IMG/VR virus record: IMGVR_UViG_3300009103_000004
Location: 62,001 to 126,000 of that record
From: a virus
Length of the DNA: 64,000 nt
Strand: one strand, 5' to 3'
The translations under genes and the position numbers were made by a program. The notes under the pieces are model-generated. The model made no database searches, was not told where the DNA came from, and saw nothing but the letters and a program-made list of their open reading frames with translations. Below, in pieces: positions 55,411 to 62,796 of this stretch (position 1 is the first letter of the stretch; every line of letters starts with the position of its first letter).

Positions 55411-55591
55411 TGGATTGTTCCTCCATGTTTTGGTTATTAGGTATTTCATATACCTTATTATATAATTCCTCTGGTACATCGCCAATAAGCAATGGTTCAA
55501 TCTCATAGGTTAATACCAAGTGAGACTTACCACTTATTGCACGTATAGGCTCATTCAAACCCGTACCAGGATGATTTCTATTTTTGTTCAT
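55379..55591 (-). CDS. Small protein, unknown
   Basis: 70 residues (MNKNRNHPGTGLNEPIRAIS). Mixed strands with LVLTYEIEPLLIGDVPEELY and a Gln/Asn/Lys-rich tail. It overlaps its neighbours by 4 and 32 nt. Confidence 0.6.
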   Translation of the reverse strand: MNKNRNHPGTGLNEPIRAISGKSHLVLTYEIEPLLIGDVPEELYNKVYEIPNNQNMEEQSNEVYKKEKRD

Positions 55592-56007
55592 ATTGCGTCA
55601 CACTCGCCTAGCATCAGATTGAAGTGACGTTTTGCGGGCTGGTCTATAATGTCACCGTCTGGATGTTCGATCCGTACAGGCCAATCACCAGGCTGGCATT
55701 CAATTTCGGAATTTTTAATTGTTCCAAATTCTTTTACATAGCTGGGACCGGGATCAAAATCGGTGCGTACAAATAACTTCCAACCATCAAAACGGTTAGA
55801 AATCGATGTAGTAAATTTCAATATGTTTGAATATGGAGTATCTTTTGAATACGTTACCGAGCCCCCGCAGGGTGCATCGGGGTGGATATGGAAACGTACG
55901 GTAAAGTTACTGTGCGGTGCCAGAAACGATGCCGTTATTGCCTTGCGCATCGCACTTTGCCTCTGCAGAGATGAGTGGAATTTATTAATCTCTTTCTCAT
56001 GATTCAT
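55588..56007 (-). CDS. Unknown protein
   Basis: 139 residues. A His/Pro-rich HIHPDAPCGGSVTYSKD segment and TTSISNRFDGWKLFVRTDF then an acidic-Gly end (QPGDWPVRIEHPDGD). It resembles a small beta domain. It begins an operon of three genes. A TATAAATA box lies 22 nt upstream of its ATG. Confidence 0.65.
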   Translation of the reverse strand: MNHEKEINKFHSSLQRQSAMRKAITASFLAPHSNFTVRFHIHPDAPCGGSVTYSKDTPYSNILKFTTSISNRFDGWKLFVRTDFDPGPSYVKEFGTIKNSEIECQPGDWPVRIEHPDGDIIDQPAKRHFNLMLGECDAI

Positions 56008-56028
56008 TTACTATTATCCTTGGTTTAT

Positions 56029-56036
56029 TATTTATA
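56029..56036 (-). promoter_or_regulatory. TATAAATA box (T4-late-promoter-like)
   Basis: The minus strand reads TATAAATA, the T4 late consensus. It lies 22 nt before the ATG at 56007, and a GC hairpin lies behind it. Confidence 0.45.
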
Positions 56037-56044
56037 TAAAAGGC

Positions 56045-56061
56045 GGGGGACCCTGACCCCC
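56045..56061 (-). terminator. GC-rich hairpin before the promoter
   Basis: GGGGG and CCCCC arms flank a 7-nt ACCCTGA loop, followed on the minus strand by a short GCCTTTT run. It may end transcription from the structured tract upstream. Confidence 0.5.
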
Positions 56062-57060
56062 TGACTGTAACTGACGTTAGTTCATTACGTGCCTCTGGTT
56101 TATGGTTTTGGCTTTCTGAATTAACTGTATGCTCTGGCACCATCGGTGTTTCAGAGACAGCCTACAGCCTAGCCGGGATTTAAATTGACCCCCTATATTG
56201 ACTAATTGCGTCCGGTTCATTTGTGTCACCTATACGTAGTTATGGGCTGTGTACTCACGTGGGTACACCACATAACTTTCCTTCGGACGGTCATTACTCG
56301 CTTGTCCTTGTAAAAACCTTCAAGACAATACCGTGGGTACTGCTTCTGCTTGTTGGTAGCTACGTTGTCCGTAGAGTAAAACTTATAATGAGTCATGAAC
56401 ACATTAATAAGCGACGATCCATGGTGTATGACGCATAAGATCTCTAAGCGACCGACAGTCGCATAGTAGTGTCAATCTAGGGGGGCTGTATACTGTGGGT
56501 ATAGATGTTACGTAATGTCTCGCGAACTATAAGTTAACATCCGACCAAATAGAATCGAGTGGTAGCTGCTATCCACTCATGGATTCTTTATCACATTAGC
56601 TTTACGTTTCTGTGATATCAGGAATTAGTTTTGTGTTAGGAGTGAAGCCCTAAAAAAGGCGTACTCTCCCCCAACCCCAGTTATGCGGATTCTCTTGCCG
56701 CATTAATATCACTGTTCGGGTACATTGTTTTGTATGGCTAACCAGCCCTAATGTCCGCAATAGCTTCTTAGGCTTAGATGAAGTATACAGAGAAATATTC
56801 CTTTCGTTTGTTATTATTAAAACCCAGTAGAGGAGACTCGAACTCCTCATGGTACCTTGTGACCTTCCTCACGGTTTCTGTGTAAGAGGGTACCGACCAT
56901 CCAGTTACTGAGTTCTAAATTGATAAAAATAAAGAGAGCGGGTGTTGACTTTAACGAGCAAAGGATGACAACAAAGAAACAAACCAAGGCTCTGGGTACA
57001 ACACCCGCTCAACTTCAAACCCATATAAGTGAAAGGGGGGGAACTTATATGGGAGGTAAA
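56062..57060. other. Gene-free tract of about 1 kb rich in hairpins
   Basis: No convincing ORF. Strong inverted repeats occur one after another. They include AGTTATG/CATAACT with inner GTGTAC/GTACAC (56238-56277), GCGAC/GTCGC (56448), GAATC-GAGTGG/CCACTC-GATTC (56552-56586), GAGCGGGTGTTG/CAACACCCGCTC (56936-57010, 12 bp) and CCCATATAAGT/ACTTATATGGG (57020-57053). The tract looks like a cluster of structured RNAs rather than a coding remnant. Strand is uncertain. Confidence 0.55.
56821..56914 (-). ncRNA. tRNA-like element (non-canonical)
   Basis: The minus strand has a 9-bp acceptor-like stem (AACTCAGTA/TACTGGGTT, one GU) and a T-arm-like AGGAG-TTCGAGT-CTCCT. Between them are GGTACC arms and a CTTAC/GTGAG stem, but no canonical anticodon arm or D arm, and no CCA is encoded. 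It is either a degenerate tRNA or a tRNA-mimic. Confidence 0.35.
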
Positions 57061-57066
57061 TGATTA

Positions 57067-57936
57067 CTATTTAAGAGGATTAGTCTTATGAGACGTAATC
57101 GTCAACGGATTGGCTTTCACCAATTCTGCTTCAGTTGGTACGGAACCTACTGGATACTTTTTATCCATGTAAACTCTGTATTCCATACCATCCGGTAGGT
57201 GGGCGTCCATGTAGTCAGCGTCCCTTCCGAGGCGCATGAGAGTATTGAAGCCGGAATTAAGGTATTCTTCCGAATCTTCTTCACCGGCGTTACCGTCACA
57301 TATGCTTGTAAGCGTGTAGATTATGAGGGGCTCAGATCCACTTCCACTCTCCAATCCCGCCAAGGGAGTATCTATATTGTGTTCATCAGGATCGTCGAAA
57401 TCTACTTTCCAAGTGCGAAGTAAATGATCAAGATGCTCCTTAGCATGGTGCAGAGATGGATACCCAAACCAAGTGTCATGGTCCTCGTCATACTTATCCA
57501 TGTCGAGGAGTTTATAATCAGAGAAGATCGCGGATAGCAGCTCATCGGTTTTCGAACTTTCATCCTTAACATTTAGCAAGACATACTCTTCTGGCCATTG
57601 ATCCGCCCAGGGTAAACAACCTAAAGTTAGGCTAACGTTACTAAAAATCTCCTCAAACTTACCTTCGCCGTTATCACGATCATACAGATCGAATCTAACT
57701 TCGTCGGTACCCAAGTCGACCTTCATTACTCTACCGTTGTGGTAGTCCAAGCGTACTTCGTTGTTGGGATGCTTGTGCTCCATCATATGGTATTCAAGAT
57801 AAGCTTCAGCGAGCGTCATAGGACGCTGGCCACTTACGTCTGCAAGACCAAAGCCCTGCTGCTTGGAGTTATTATACAACTCCCAGAATAGAATCCAGTG
57901 GGGAAACCCACTAGGTAGTTTTATTATATTATCCAT
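57067..57936 (-). CDS. Unknown acidic protein
   Basis: 289 residues, strongly acidic. YHMMEHKHPNNEVRLDYHNG and DEVRFDLYDRDNGEGKFEE are followed by GYPSLHHAKEHLDHLL and DGMEYRVYMDKKYPVG near the end. It may be a soluble enzyme or inhibitor but matches no family I recognise. It is flanked on both sides by hairpin-rich gene-free tracts, and an 11-bp hairpin follows the stop. Confidence 0.7.
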   Translation of the reverse strand: MDNIIKLPSGFPHWILFWELYNNSKQQGFGLADVSGQRPMTLAEAYLEYHMMEHKHPNNEVRLDYHNGRVMKVDLGTDEVRFDLYDRDNGEGKFEEIFSNVSLTLGCLPWADQWPEEYVLLNVKDESSKTDELLSAIFSDYKLLDMDKYDEDHDTWFGYPSLHHAKEHLDHLLRTWKVDFDDPDEHNIDTPLAGLESGSGSEPLIIYTLTSICDGNAGEEDSEEYLNSGFNTLMRLGRDADYMDAHLPDGMEYRVYMDKKYPVGSVPTEAELVKANPLTITSHKTNPLK

Positions 57937-58845
57937 GATATGTTACCTATTTGTATTTAGTTTATTTGTTGTGAGAAAACCTAATGAGGAAGGACTGCCT
58001 GTAGGCTGATCAGTTCCTTATACCCTAGTCCTATTACGCTAATCGGATACCGAAGTATATGCTGATATAACGTAGCGCCCTTGGTTGTGTCTCCAGTTAG
58101 GGTTGTCTCATTAATACTCTTTTCAGAATAAATTGATGTGGTCCGTCTTGCTCTCTGCCTTTTCGTAGGTTTACTTGGCCAATCAGAGAATCGATGTTCA
58201 TAGCCCCAGACGCCTACTGTATCGGCGGGGGTTGTTGGAAACCTCTTTCGAAGCGTACCACCTTACGCGCGATACCATCTTACAGACCGACTAGTATAAG
58301 TACATATACGGAAGGACCGTGATCCCTCGCATCGGAGTACAGTCCCCAATGCCATGTAAAAATACATAGTAACTACTAAGTTCAACCACAAAGCACTTTT
58401 ACTTGAATAGTAAAAGATAAGGGAGACCACGCTAGCCCACTTGAACGTGCGCACGTTGTGAGCGACAACGAATGGTGGTTTGTGCTGTAACTCCCAAAGA
58501 TAAAAAGTAGTGAGCCGGTGAGGGGGGTGTCTATGTTTTAACCCGATCCCCACCGGCTCTAATATCCCACTTCCGCTGGAGACGGAGTGTGGGACAAAGG
58601 ATGAGGTGGTGGTTACTGTCCGTAGATCAAATAACCACCAAGCGTATGTAGCGGTCGCGCCCGACCCGTGCTGATAAGAAAGACAGCTAGAACCTCAGCG
58701 CTATCCCCTAGAGGAGTCACGGCGGTTCGATTACGTTTGATCTAGCCTATGACCTATCAGTATGCCTTCATGGCGACTTGCATACTACCTTTTTACCTCA
58801 AAAAGTGGAGAAGCATCGACGTGTTAGAACTCCTTACCGACTGGC
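57937..58845. other. Gene-free tract of about 0.9 kb with many hairpins
   Basis: No reliable ORF. It contains a perfect 14-nt palindrome AACGTGCGCACGTT (58444) and the hairpin arms GAGCCGGTG/CACCGGCTC (58512-58559). Further arms are TCCCAC/GTGGGA (58565-58594), GGTGGTTA/TAACCACC (58608-58639) and AGTATGC/GCATACT (58759-58786). The first part (57950-58200) shows no obvious feature. The tract may encode structured RNA or be a replication or packaging site. Confidence 0.55.
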
Positions 58846-59040
58846 TTAACTAACCAGCAAGCCGCTACTACAAGCAGCTGGAATGGGATCACGAGCATAC
58901 AACCTTTCAATTTGCCAATGCTTCTTCGCTCGTGTCTTTTTAGGACCATTTCCCTGGTAGGAGTTTTGTTGAGCAGATCCCCTACGGTTTGTTCTTGTAC
59001 CTAGGAACAAGAAAAGCAAACGCGAAGAGAATACGTACTC
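58846..59040 (-). CDS. Possible small basic protein, uncertain start
   Basis: A frame ending at 58846 encodes QGNGPKKTRAKKHWQIERLY and ends ACSSGLLVS, with a basic, natural-looking composition. No ATG with a ribosome site lies close. A TTG near 59005-59020 is possible, and a longer frame overlaps the gene at 59060. A TATATATACT motif lies at 59041. Weakly supported. Confidence 0.3.
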   Translation of the reverse strand, partial: EYVFSSRLLFLFLGTRTNRRGSAQQNSYQGNGPKKTRAKKHWQIERLYARDPIPAACSSGLLVS

Positions 59041-59059
59041 AAGTATATATACCACAAAA

Positions 59060-59437
59060 TCATATAATATTTCGCGGCATCTCGCCTTCCTTGGAAAGCT
59101 TGTCACTAACAGATGCTTTACGCACTGCTTCATTATAGCCATCAGTACCCACAAGCCCCAGTGTGTTATCAGCTAACTCATACTGATCAACTTTATAGAT
59201 ACTCAAAAAGCTTTTGAAATGTATCTTTTCACTTTCATACGCTATCCACTTTCTTAGCCTGTCTACGTGACCAGAAGCTTGAATTATCAATCTGACATCA
59301 TGGAACAGATATGGATAGTATTCTACTTTATTTCGAACAAAGATACCCGGGTTTAATGCTTCAGCTATATTGTTTACAAATATTTGCGGAAGCGGTTCAT
59401 CCAAGTCTTTGAGCATTTCATCTTTATGTTGGTTCAT
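59060..59437 (-). CDS. Unknown protein
   Basis: 125 residues. NQHKDEMLKDLDEPLPQIF leads into a helical body with YEVDQ-like segments and a KASVSDKLSKEGEMPRNII tail. No domain known. It overlaps the next gene by 14 nt. A promoter-like TATATATACT lies behind its stop. Confidence 0.65.
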   Translation of the reverse strand: MNQHKDEMLKDLDEPLPQIFVNNIAEALNPGIFVRNKVEYYPYLFHDVRLIIQASGHVDRLRKWIAYESEKIHFKSFLSIYKVDQYELADNTLGLVGTDGYNEAVRKASVSDKLSKEGEMPRNII

Positions 59438-59780
59438 TGCGTTTGAATATATATTTATAATTTTCTTTTGACTCTTTAACTAATTCTTTTCCCTTACTAG
59501 GGGTGTTACTATCAGACATACTGGTTTCTTTAAAAACTGCAAAAAGTCTTCCTATCCACGCCTGTAATGGCATTTCCATCTCAACCTCTTTACTAACTTC
59601 GCCGTTTTTTATTTCCTGTACAGCTATGTCAGCGAGAGTCTCCATACCGAACAATCCCTCGCCCTGCTTTATTGTCATCGTTTCACGAACAGTTATACCA
59701 TTTTTTTCAAAATAGTATTCCGCAACCAAGTGCTTTAGCACAGGGCACATTACTTCATCATCTTCATCATCATCAAACAT
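59424..59780 (-). CDS. Unknown acidic protein
   Basis: 118 residues. It begins MFDDDEDDEVMCPVL and has a beta-rich VRETMTIKQGEGLFGM then MPLQAWIGRLFAVF. It ends Lys/Asn-rich. It shares an overlap with the preceding gene. Function unknown. Confidence 0.65.
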   Translation of the reverse strand: MFDDDEDDEVMCPVLKHLVAEYYFEKNGITVRETMTIKQGEGLFGMETLADIAVQEIKNGEVSKEVEMEMPLQAWIGRLFAVFKETSMSDSNTPSKGKELVKESKENYKYIFKRNEPT

Positions 59781-59812
59781 GGGACATTTTACCTAGGTTT
59801 AGTTGTGTAATT

Positions 59813-60076
59813 TTAAAACTCATAGTGTTCAGGATCTGCTTGTACTGCCTCTATTGCTTTCTTGCGAATAGTATCATAACACCAGCCACTCATAGTCATG
59901 AGGCAGATGTCTACGATTTTGGGGTTTTCATTATAAGCGCAAAGAAGATGCATGGCACGCTTGTGATACGGCTCATCATCTTCGATTATCTCCTTTATGA
60001 AATACTCCATGAAAGCAGTGCGGTACGGTATACCTTCCTCATCTACAAATGTAAGTTCAGTTTGAGTATCGCTCAC
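59813..60076 (-). CDS. Unknown acidic helical protein, GTG start
   Basis: 87 residues. The GTG at 60076 (V/M-SDTQTELTFVDEEG) is the only close start. FMEYFIKEIIEDDEPYHKRAMHLL is a long helix. No domain. It lies 1 nt from the previous gene. Confidence 0.62.
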   Translation of the reverse strand: MSDTQTELTFVDEEGIPYRTAFMEYFIKEIIEDDEPYHKRAMHLLCAYNENPKIVDICLMTMSGWCYDTIRKKAIEAVQADPEHYEF

Positions 60077-60077
60077 A

Positions 60078-60263
60078 TTAGTATCTTATTTCAGTACCGT
60101 ATATTGCAGAATCACCAACACTAGATATAATTTGCTCAACCCACTGATCCTTATTCTTAGGCGTTCCGTCTGGATTATAATGTGCTGACCTATCTTTAGT
60201 CATCCTATACTTGGGAGACTTACGTACTTTTTTAACCGCCTTTTTAGTTTTTTTTGCTGCCAT
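60078..60263 (-). CDS. Small basic protein, unknown
   Basis: 61 residues. MAAKKTKKAVKKVRKSPKY is a Lys-rich start like a nucleic-acid-binding tail, then acidic-polar SVGDSAIYGTEI. It is the second member of a run of small basic genes. Confidence 0.62.
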   Translation of the reverse strand: MAAKKTKKAVKKVRKSPKYRMTKDRSAHYNPDGTPKNKDQWVEQIISSVGDSAIYGTEIRY

Positions 60264-60265
60264 CG

Positions 60266-60409
60266 TTATACCCTCTTTCTCATTGCTTTAGCTTTATTTC
60301 TAAGGCTACGCTCTTGAGCCTTTCCACCACCGGGTCGTCCCCGTTTTCTGTTCTTTTTATTCTTGGTAATTTTCCTACCATATTCTTGATACAAGTTATC
60401 GTTACTCAT
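60266..60409 (-). CDS. 47-residue AT-hook peptide
   Basis: The frame starts MSNDNLYQEYGRKITKNKKN, and NRKRGRPGGGK carries the RGRP core of an AT-hook that binds the minor groove of AT-rich DNA. It ends KAMRKRV. It fits its slot with an 8-nt overlap on the previous gene and a 2-nt gap to the next. It probably binds AT-rich DNA, as a nucleoid-type or regulatory factor. Confidence 0.72.
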   Translation of the reverse strand: MSNDNLYQEYGRKITKNKKNRKRGRPGGGKAQERSLRNKAKAMRKRV

Positions 60410-60770
60410 TTTTCTTTATTTCCTTATTTTTAGACTCCCAATGATCAGCCTCATATACAAGATCGGCGGAATCATCAGAATCAGTTTTATCATCAACCAT
60501 TGCATCCAGTATAACCCATTGATAGTCGTATGCTAAATTCGCATAGTACTGGACCTGGTGCTGTGCTATATACAATTCATGCTCTAACATATATTGCTCG
60601 TGTGTCTTCCCAGCAATAAGTTGCCACTTCTGAGGAAGTGTCCATGTTAGATTATCAAAAAGCCACACCGACGTGTGACCTATACCCATTCGTGTAGTTA
60701 CATCGTGGATCCAAAATATAATGTTATTCCACTTATGATTTACCCAGTTAGTTAATTTCAAAAAAATCAT
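60402..60770 (-). CDS. Unknown protein with N-terminal hydrophobic segment
   Basis: 122 residues. It begins MIFLKLTNWVNHKWNNIIFWIHD, aromatic-rich and possibly membrane-associated. Then TWTLPQKWQLIAGKTHEQY, a helical HELYIAQHQVQYYANLAYDY segment, and an acidic tail. It overlaps the previous gene by 4 nt. No function evident. Confidence 0.62.
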   Translation of the reverse strand: MIFLKLTNWVNHKWNNIIFWIHDVTTRMGIGHTSVWLFDNLTWTLPQKWQLIAGKTHEQYMLEHELYIAQHQVQYYANLAYDYQWVILDAMVDDKTDSDDSADLVYEADHWESKNKEIKKNE

Positions 60771-60979
60771 AAATTTTTCTTGGTTTTCTTTTTACGAGGT
60801 TTGTGCATGGACTTAGCTTTAGATAAAGCCTCTGTCCAATTCTTCTCAAAATATAGCCACGAAGTTCCATCTGGTACGAACTTGTACCATATCGCTGTGC
60901 CATAGATCTGGGAGTCCCTCTTCTCTAGGACTAAACCTAACTTTTTTGCTATATCCTCAGCATCACTCTGTTTCCCCAT
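60767..60979 (-). CDS. Small basic protein
   Basis: 70 residues. SDAEDIAKKLGLVLEKRDS then TSWLYFEKNWTEALSKAKS ends in a Lys/Arg-rich KPRKKKTKKNL. A nucleic-acid-binding tail is likely. Confidence 0.62.
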   Translation of the reverse strand: MGKQSDAEDIAKKLGLVLEKRDSQIYGTAIWYKFVPDGTSWLYFEKNWTEALSKAKSMHKPRKKKTKKNL

Positions 60980-61220
60980 TTAATATATCTCCAAAATCTA
61001 ACTGTATTCCTTTGTTTAGACGTAGAACTATTTGTTCCACTTCATAAAAGCACACATCTCTTTCTTCGTAGTTATCAAAGCTAAAAACCTCAAAACATTT
61101 ACCCGAAGCGTAGAGTCTCACATAGTACTTGTCCCTGCCATGTGACTTGACAGGGCCATCAGCAGTGACTCCACAGATATGAGAAAAATTTAATAGGGTA
61201 TCGCGATACTTTACCCACAT
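60963..61220 (-). CDS. Unknown small protein
   Basis: I use the ATG at 61220 (MWVKYRDTLLNFSHICGV), just 1 nt past the previous stop. 85 residues. GRDKYYVRLYASGKCFEVFSF forms strands and YEVEQIVLRLNKG a helix. No family known. Confidence 0.65.
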   Translation of the reverse strand: MWVKYRDTLLNFSHICGVTADGPVKSHGRDKYYVRLYASGKCFEVFSFDNYEERDVCFYEVEQIVLRLNKGIQLDFGDILNGETE

Positions 61221-61221
61221 A

Positions 61222-61503
61222 CTATATTCCGTGGTATTCCCAACCGCGCTTGTCACATACCATTCGAATTAACTGCTTAGCATCCCACTCATTAAACCAT
61301 ACTTTTTCAAGCAAATGATCCAACCACCCAATAAGCTGCAGGGGAGTTTCAACTCTGTCGTATTCTATTGGGTAGGAAGCTTTCATACCCTTTTCCCTTA
61401 AAAAAAGGATACCGCCGTCATCACCCCATTCGAAGTCCACGTTTCCCGGATCTTCATTGTTCATCTTTTTAAACTCGTTCCATTCTATAATTTCAGGTTT
61501 CAT
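61222..61503 (-). CDS. Unknown protein
   Basis: 93 residues. NEFKKMNNEDPGNVDFEWGD then YPIEYDRVETPLQLIGWLDHLL and FNEWDAKQLIRMVCDKR. A mixed fold, no domain. The tRNA-Ile gene lies 31 nt upstream, so its message may be cut from a tRNA-containing transcript. Confidence 0.65.
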   Translation of the reverse strand: MKPEIIEWNEFKKMNNEDPGNVDFEWGDDGGILFLREKGMKASYPIEYDRVETPLQLIGWLDHLLEKVWFNEWDAKQLIRMVCDKRGWEYHGI

Positions 61504-61534
61504 TTTTAGCCTTGGTTAATTTTAAGTGGTTAAA

Positions 61535-61611
61535 TGGTGGGCCCTGTCGGGTTCGAACCGACGACCTGCCGATTATGAGTCGGACGCTCTAACCAACTGA
61601 GCTAAGGGCCC
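61535..61611 (-). tRNA. tRNA-Ile2 (anticodon CAU, AUA-reading)
   Basis: The minus strand gives a complete cloverleaf: acceptor GGGCCCT/AGGGCCC with A73 and encoded CCA, D arm GCTC/GAGC with AGTTGG, anticodon stem CCGA..TCGG with loop CTCATAA (CAT) and T arm GTCGG-TTCGAAC-CCGAC. The sequence GACTCATAATCGG and the acceptor match the tRNA-Ile2 type that carries lysidine at C34 and decodes AUA. It is not elongator or initiator Met by overall similarity. The window uses many ATA codons, so it likely supports that bias. Confidence 0.9.
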
Positions 61612-61858
61612 AAACGACAACGAGGCGGAGCATCAAGGAAGCTTCCATTGTACGCACTCCAACTAGTTTGTACCTCGTTGCCAAATAGGGCCGATACAGC
61701 CGCAGGTAGGTACCTAAAACGGTTTTGTTTAGTTTGTTAACGGTTAGTTTTAGAACTACGACTGTACCGGCAATTTAAAGCCAGTACGGCGTTGGTCGGT
61801 TTGGAAAAGTCCAACTAGTTAATATTTAGTTAGTGACCGCTACCGTACTGGCTAAGCG
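61612..61858 (-). ncRNA. Structured non-coding stretch next to the tRNA
   Basis: No ORF of note. Long pairs occur: AGCCAGTACGG/CCGTACTGGCT (11 bp, about 61779-61855) and CAACGAGG/CCTCGTTG (61618-61680). GCCAGTAC can also pair with GTACCGGC just before it, so two exclusive folds are possible. The 11-mer TCCAACTAGTT type (TCCAACTAGT) occurs twice (61666 and 61811). It might be a processed RNA between the CDS and tRNA. Confidence 0.4.
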
Positions 61859-62080
61859 TTAATTGCCTGCGTCGACCTTGGCCTTTAAGCCGTCTATATC
61901 TGTGCGTAGATTAATTACCTCTTCTAACAATCTCTCAATTGTATGATGAGTTTCTATATTACCACGCTGCAGGATATTCATACCCTCACGTAAATGCTCC
62001 ATAACAGATGTAAGTTTTTCAACTTGATCTGTAGCATCTACGTTGGGAAGTACAAAGTTTTCAGGAAGTGCCTTATCCAT
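61859..62080 (-). CDS. Coiled-coil protein
   Basis: I use the ATG at 62080, which follows AGGAG. The frame can begin at a TTG at 62089. 73 residues. VEKLTSVMEHLREGMNIL then ETHHTIERLLEEVINLRTD form a heptad-like coiled coil. It probably oligomerises. Function unknown. Confidence 0.68.
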   Translation of the reverse strand: MDKALPENFVLPNVDATDQVEKLTSVMEHLREGMNILQRGNIETHHTIERLLEEVINLRTDIDGLKAKVDAGN

Positions 62081-62381
62081 CGTGCTCAACTCCTATGTTC
62101 ATAGTTTTAAGTAATTCCTCCCAGTTACCAGATGAATGATCGGGAACAGATATTTGATCCCCACCGAACTGAACGAGTGCTCGTGCAGCGGCAAATGAAT
62201 CATTCTTGGCCTGCAGGTCGGAAAAAATATCCACCTGCGATTCATTTAAATCTACCTCAAAGTAACAAGCAGTAAACTCTGGTACTGTTTCAGCAGTTTT
62301 ATATAGATCAGCGGAGCTACTCACAGTTTTAACACAAAGACTGTGAAGCCCGTAATCATCTAGTATTCCACAATATTTCAT
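62073..62381 (-). CDS. Unknown protein
   Basis: 102 residues, beginning MKYCGILDDYGLHSLCVKT. Mixed strands and FAAARALVQFGGDQISV, with an acidic tail. It overlaps the neighbours by 8 and 4 nt. No domain. Confidence 0.62.
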   Translation of the reverse strand: MKYCGILDDYGLHSLCVKTVSSSADLYKTAETVPEFTACYFEVDLNESQVDIFSDLQAKNDSFAAARALVQFGGDQISVPDHSSGNWEELLKTMNIGVEHDG

Positions 62382-62794
62382 AATATATTTCTATGCAAGT
62401 TTTCTGCAGATGTTTTGGTGGTTGGCAATGCGCTTTTCACATTAGAAGAAACCAACAACTTGTTAGAGTTTTTATTTCTAGATATTATTTTTCGTTTATA
62501 ACCCGGAACTTGGAAGTCTTTAAGTGTTGACTCTGGTATAAGTTCGTAACCTGCTCGACGTTTAGCTCGTTCAAGTTTACGAAACTCATCCTGACATCTC
62601 CAATAAGCTACATCCTCAAACTTAACCTGTGAACTCAACCTGGGACTTGTTCTCCTACCCCACGATGTAATTAATGTAGCTAAGCGTTTCCCATCATTGT
62701 CGTGTTCGTGACCAATGACAAATAGTTCCAAGATATAAACTTTGTCTGATTTTTCATCTTCATAATGTAAGACTTGGCGTTTATATAATTCCAT
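62378..62794 (-). CDS. WGR-domain-like protein
   Basis: 138 residues. YILELFVIGHEHDNDGKRL then LITSWGRRTSPRL and KFEDVAYWRCQDEFRKLERAKRRAGYEL follow the WGR pattern (strands, then W-G-R, then a helix ending in GYE). WGR domains bind nucleic acids, usually in DNA-repair or regulatory proteins. The C-terminal part is Lys/Ser-rich. It is likely nucleic-acid binding. Confidence 0.68.
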   Translation of the reverse strand: MELYKRQVLHYEDEKSDKVYILELFVIGHEHDNDGKRLATLITSWGRRTSPRLSSQVKFEDVAYWRCQDEFRKLERAKRRAGYELIPESTLKDFQVPGYKRKIISRNKNSNKLLVSSNVKSALPTTKTSAENLHRNIL

Positions 62795-62796
62795 AA

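Noticed and set aside
56650-56850. A 66-residue minus-strand ORF before the tRNA-like element
   Set aside because: It has no ribosome site and lies within the hairpin-rich tract. Composition is not protein-like.
58263-58553. A 96-residue minus-strand ORF in the hairpin tract
   Set aside because: No ribosome site or natural composition. It runs across strong hairpins and has no coupling to a neighbour.
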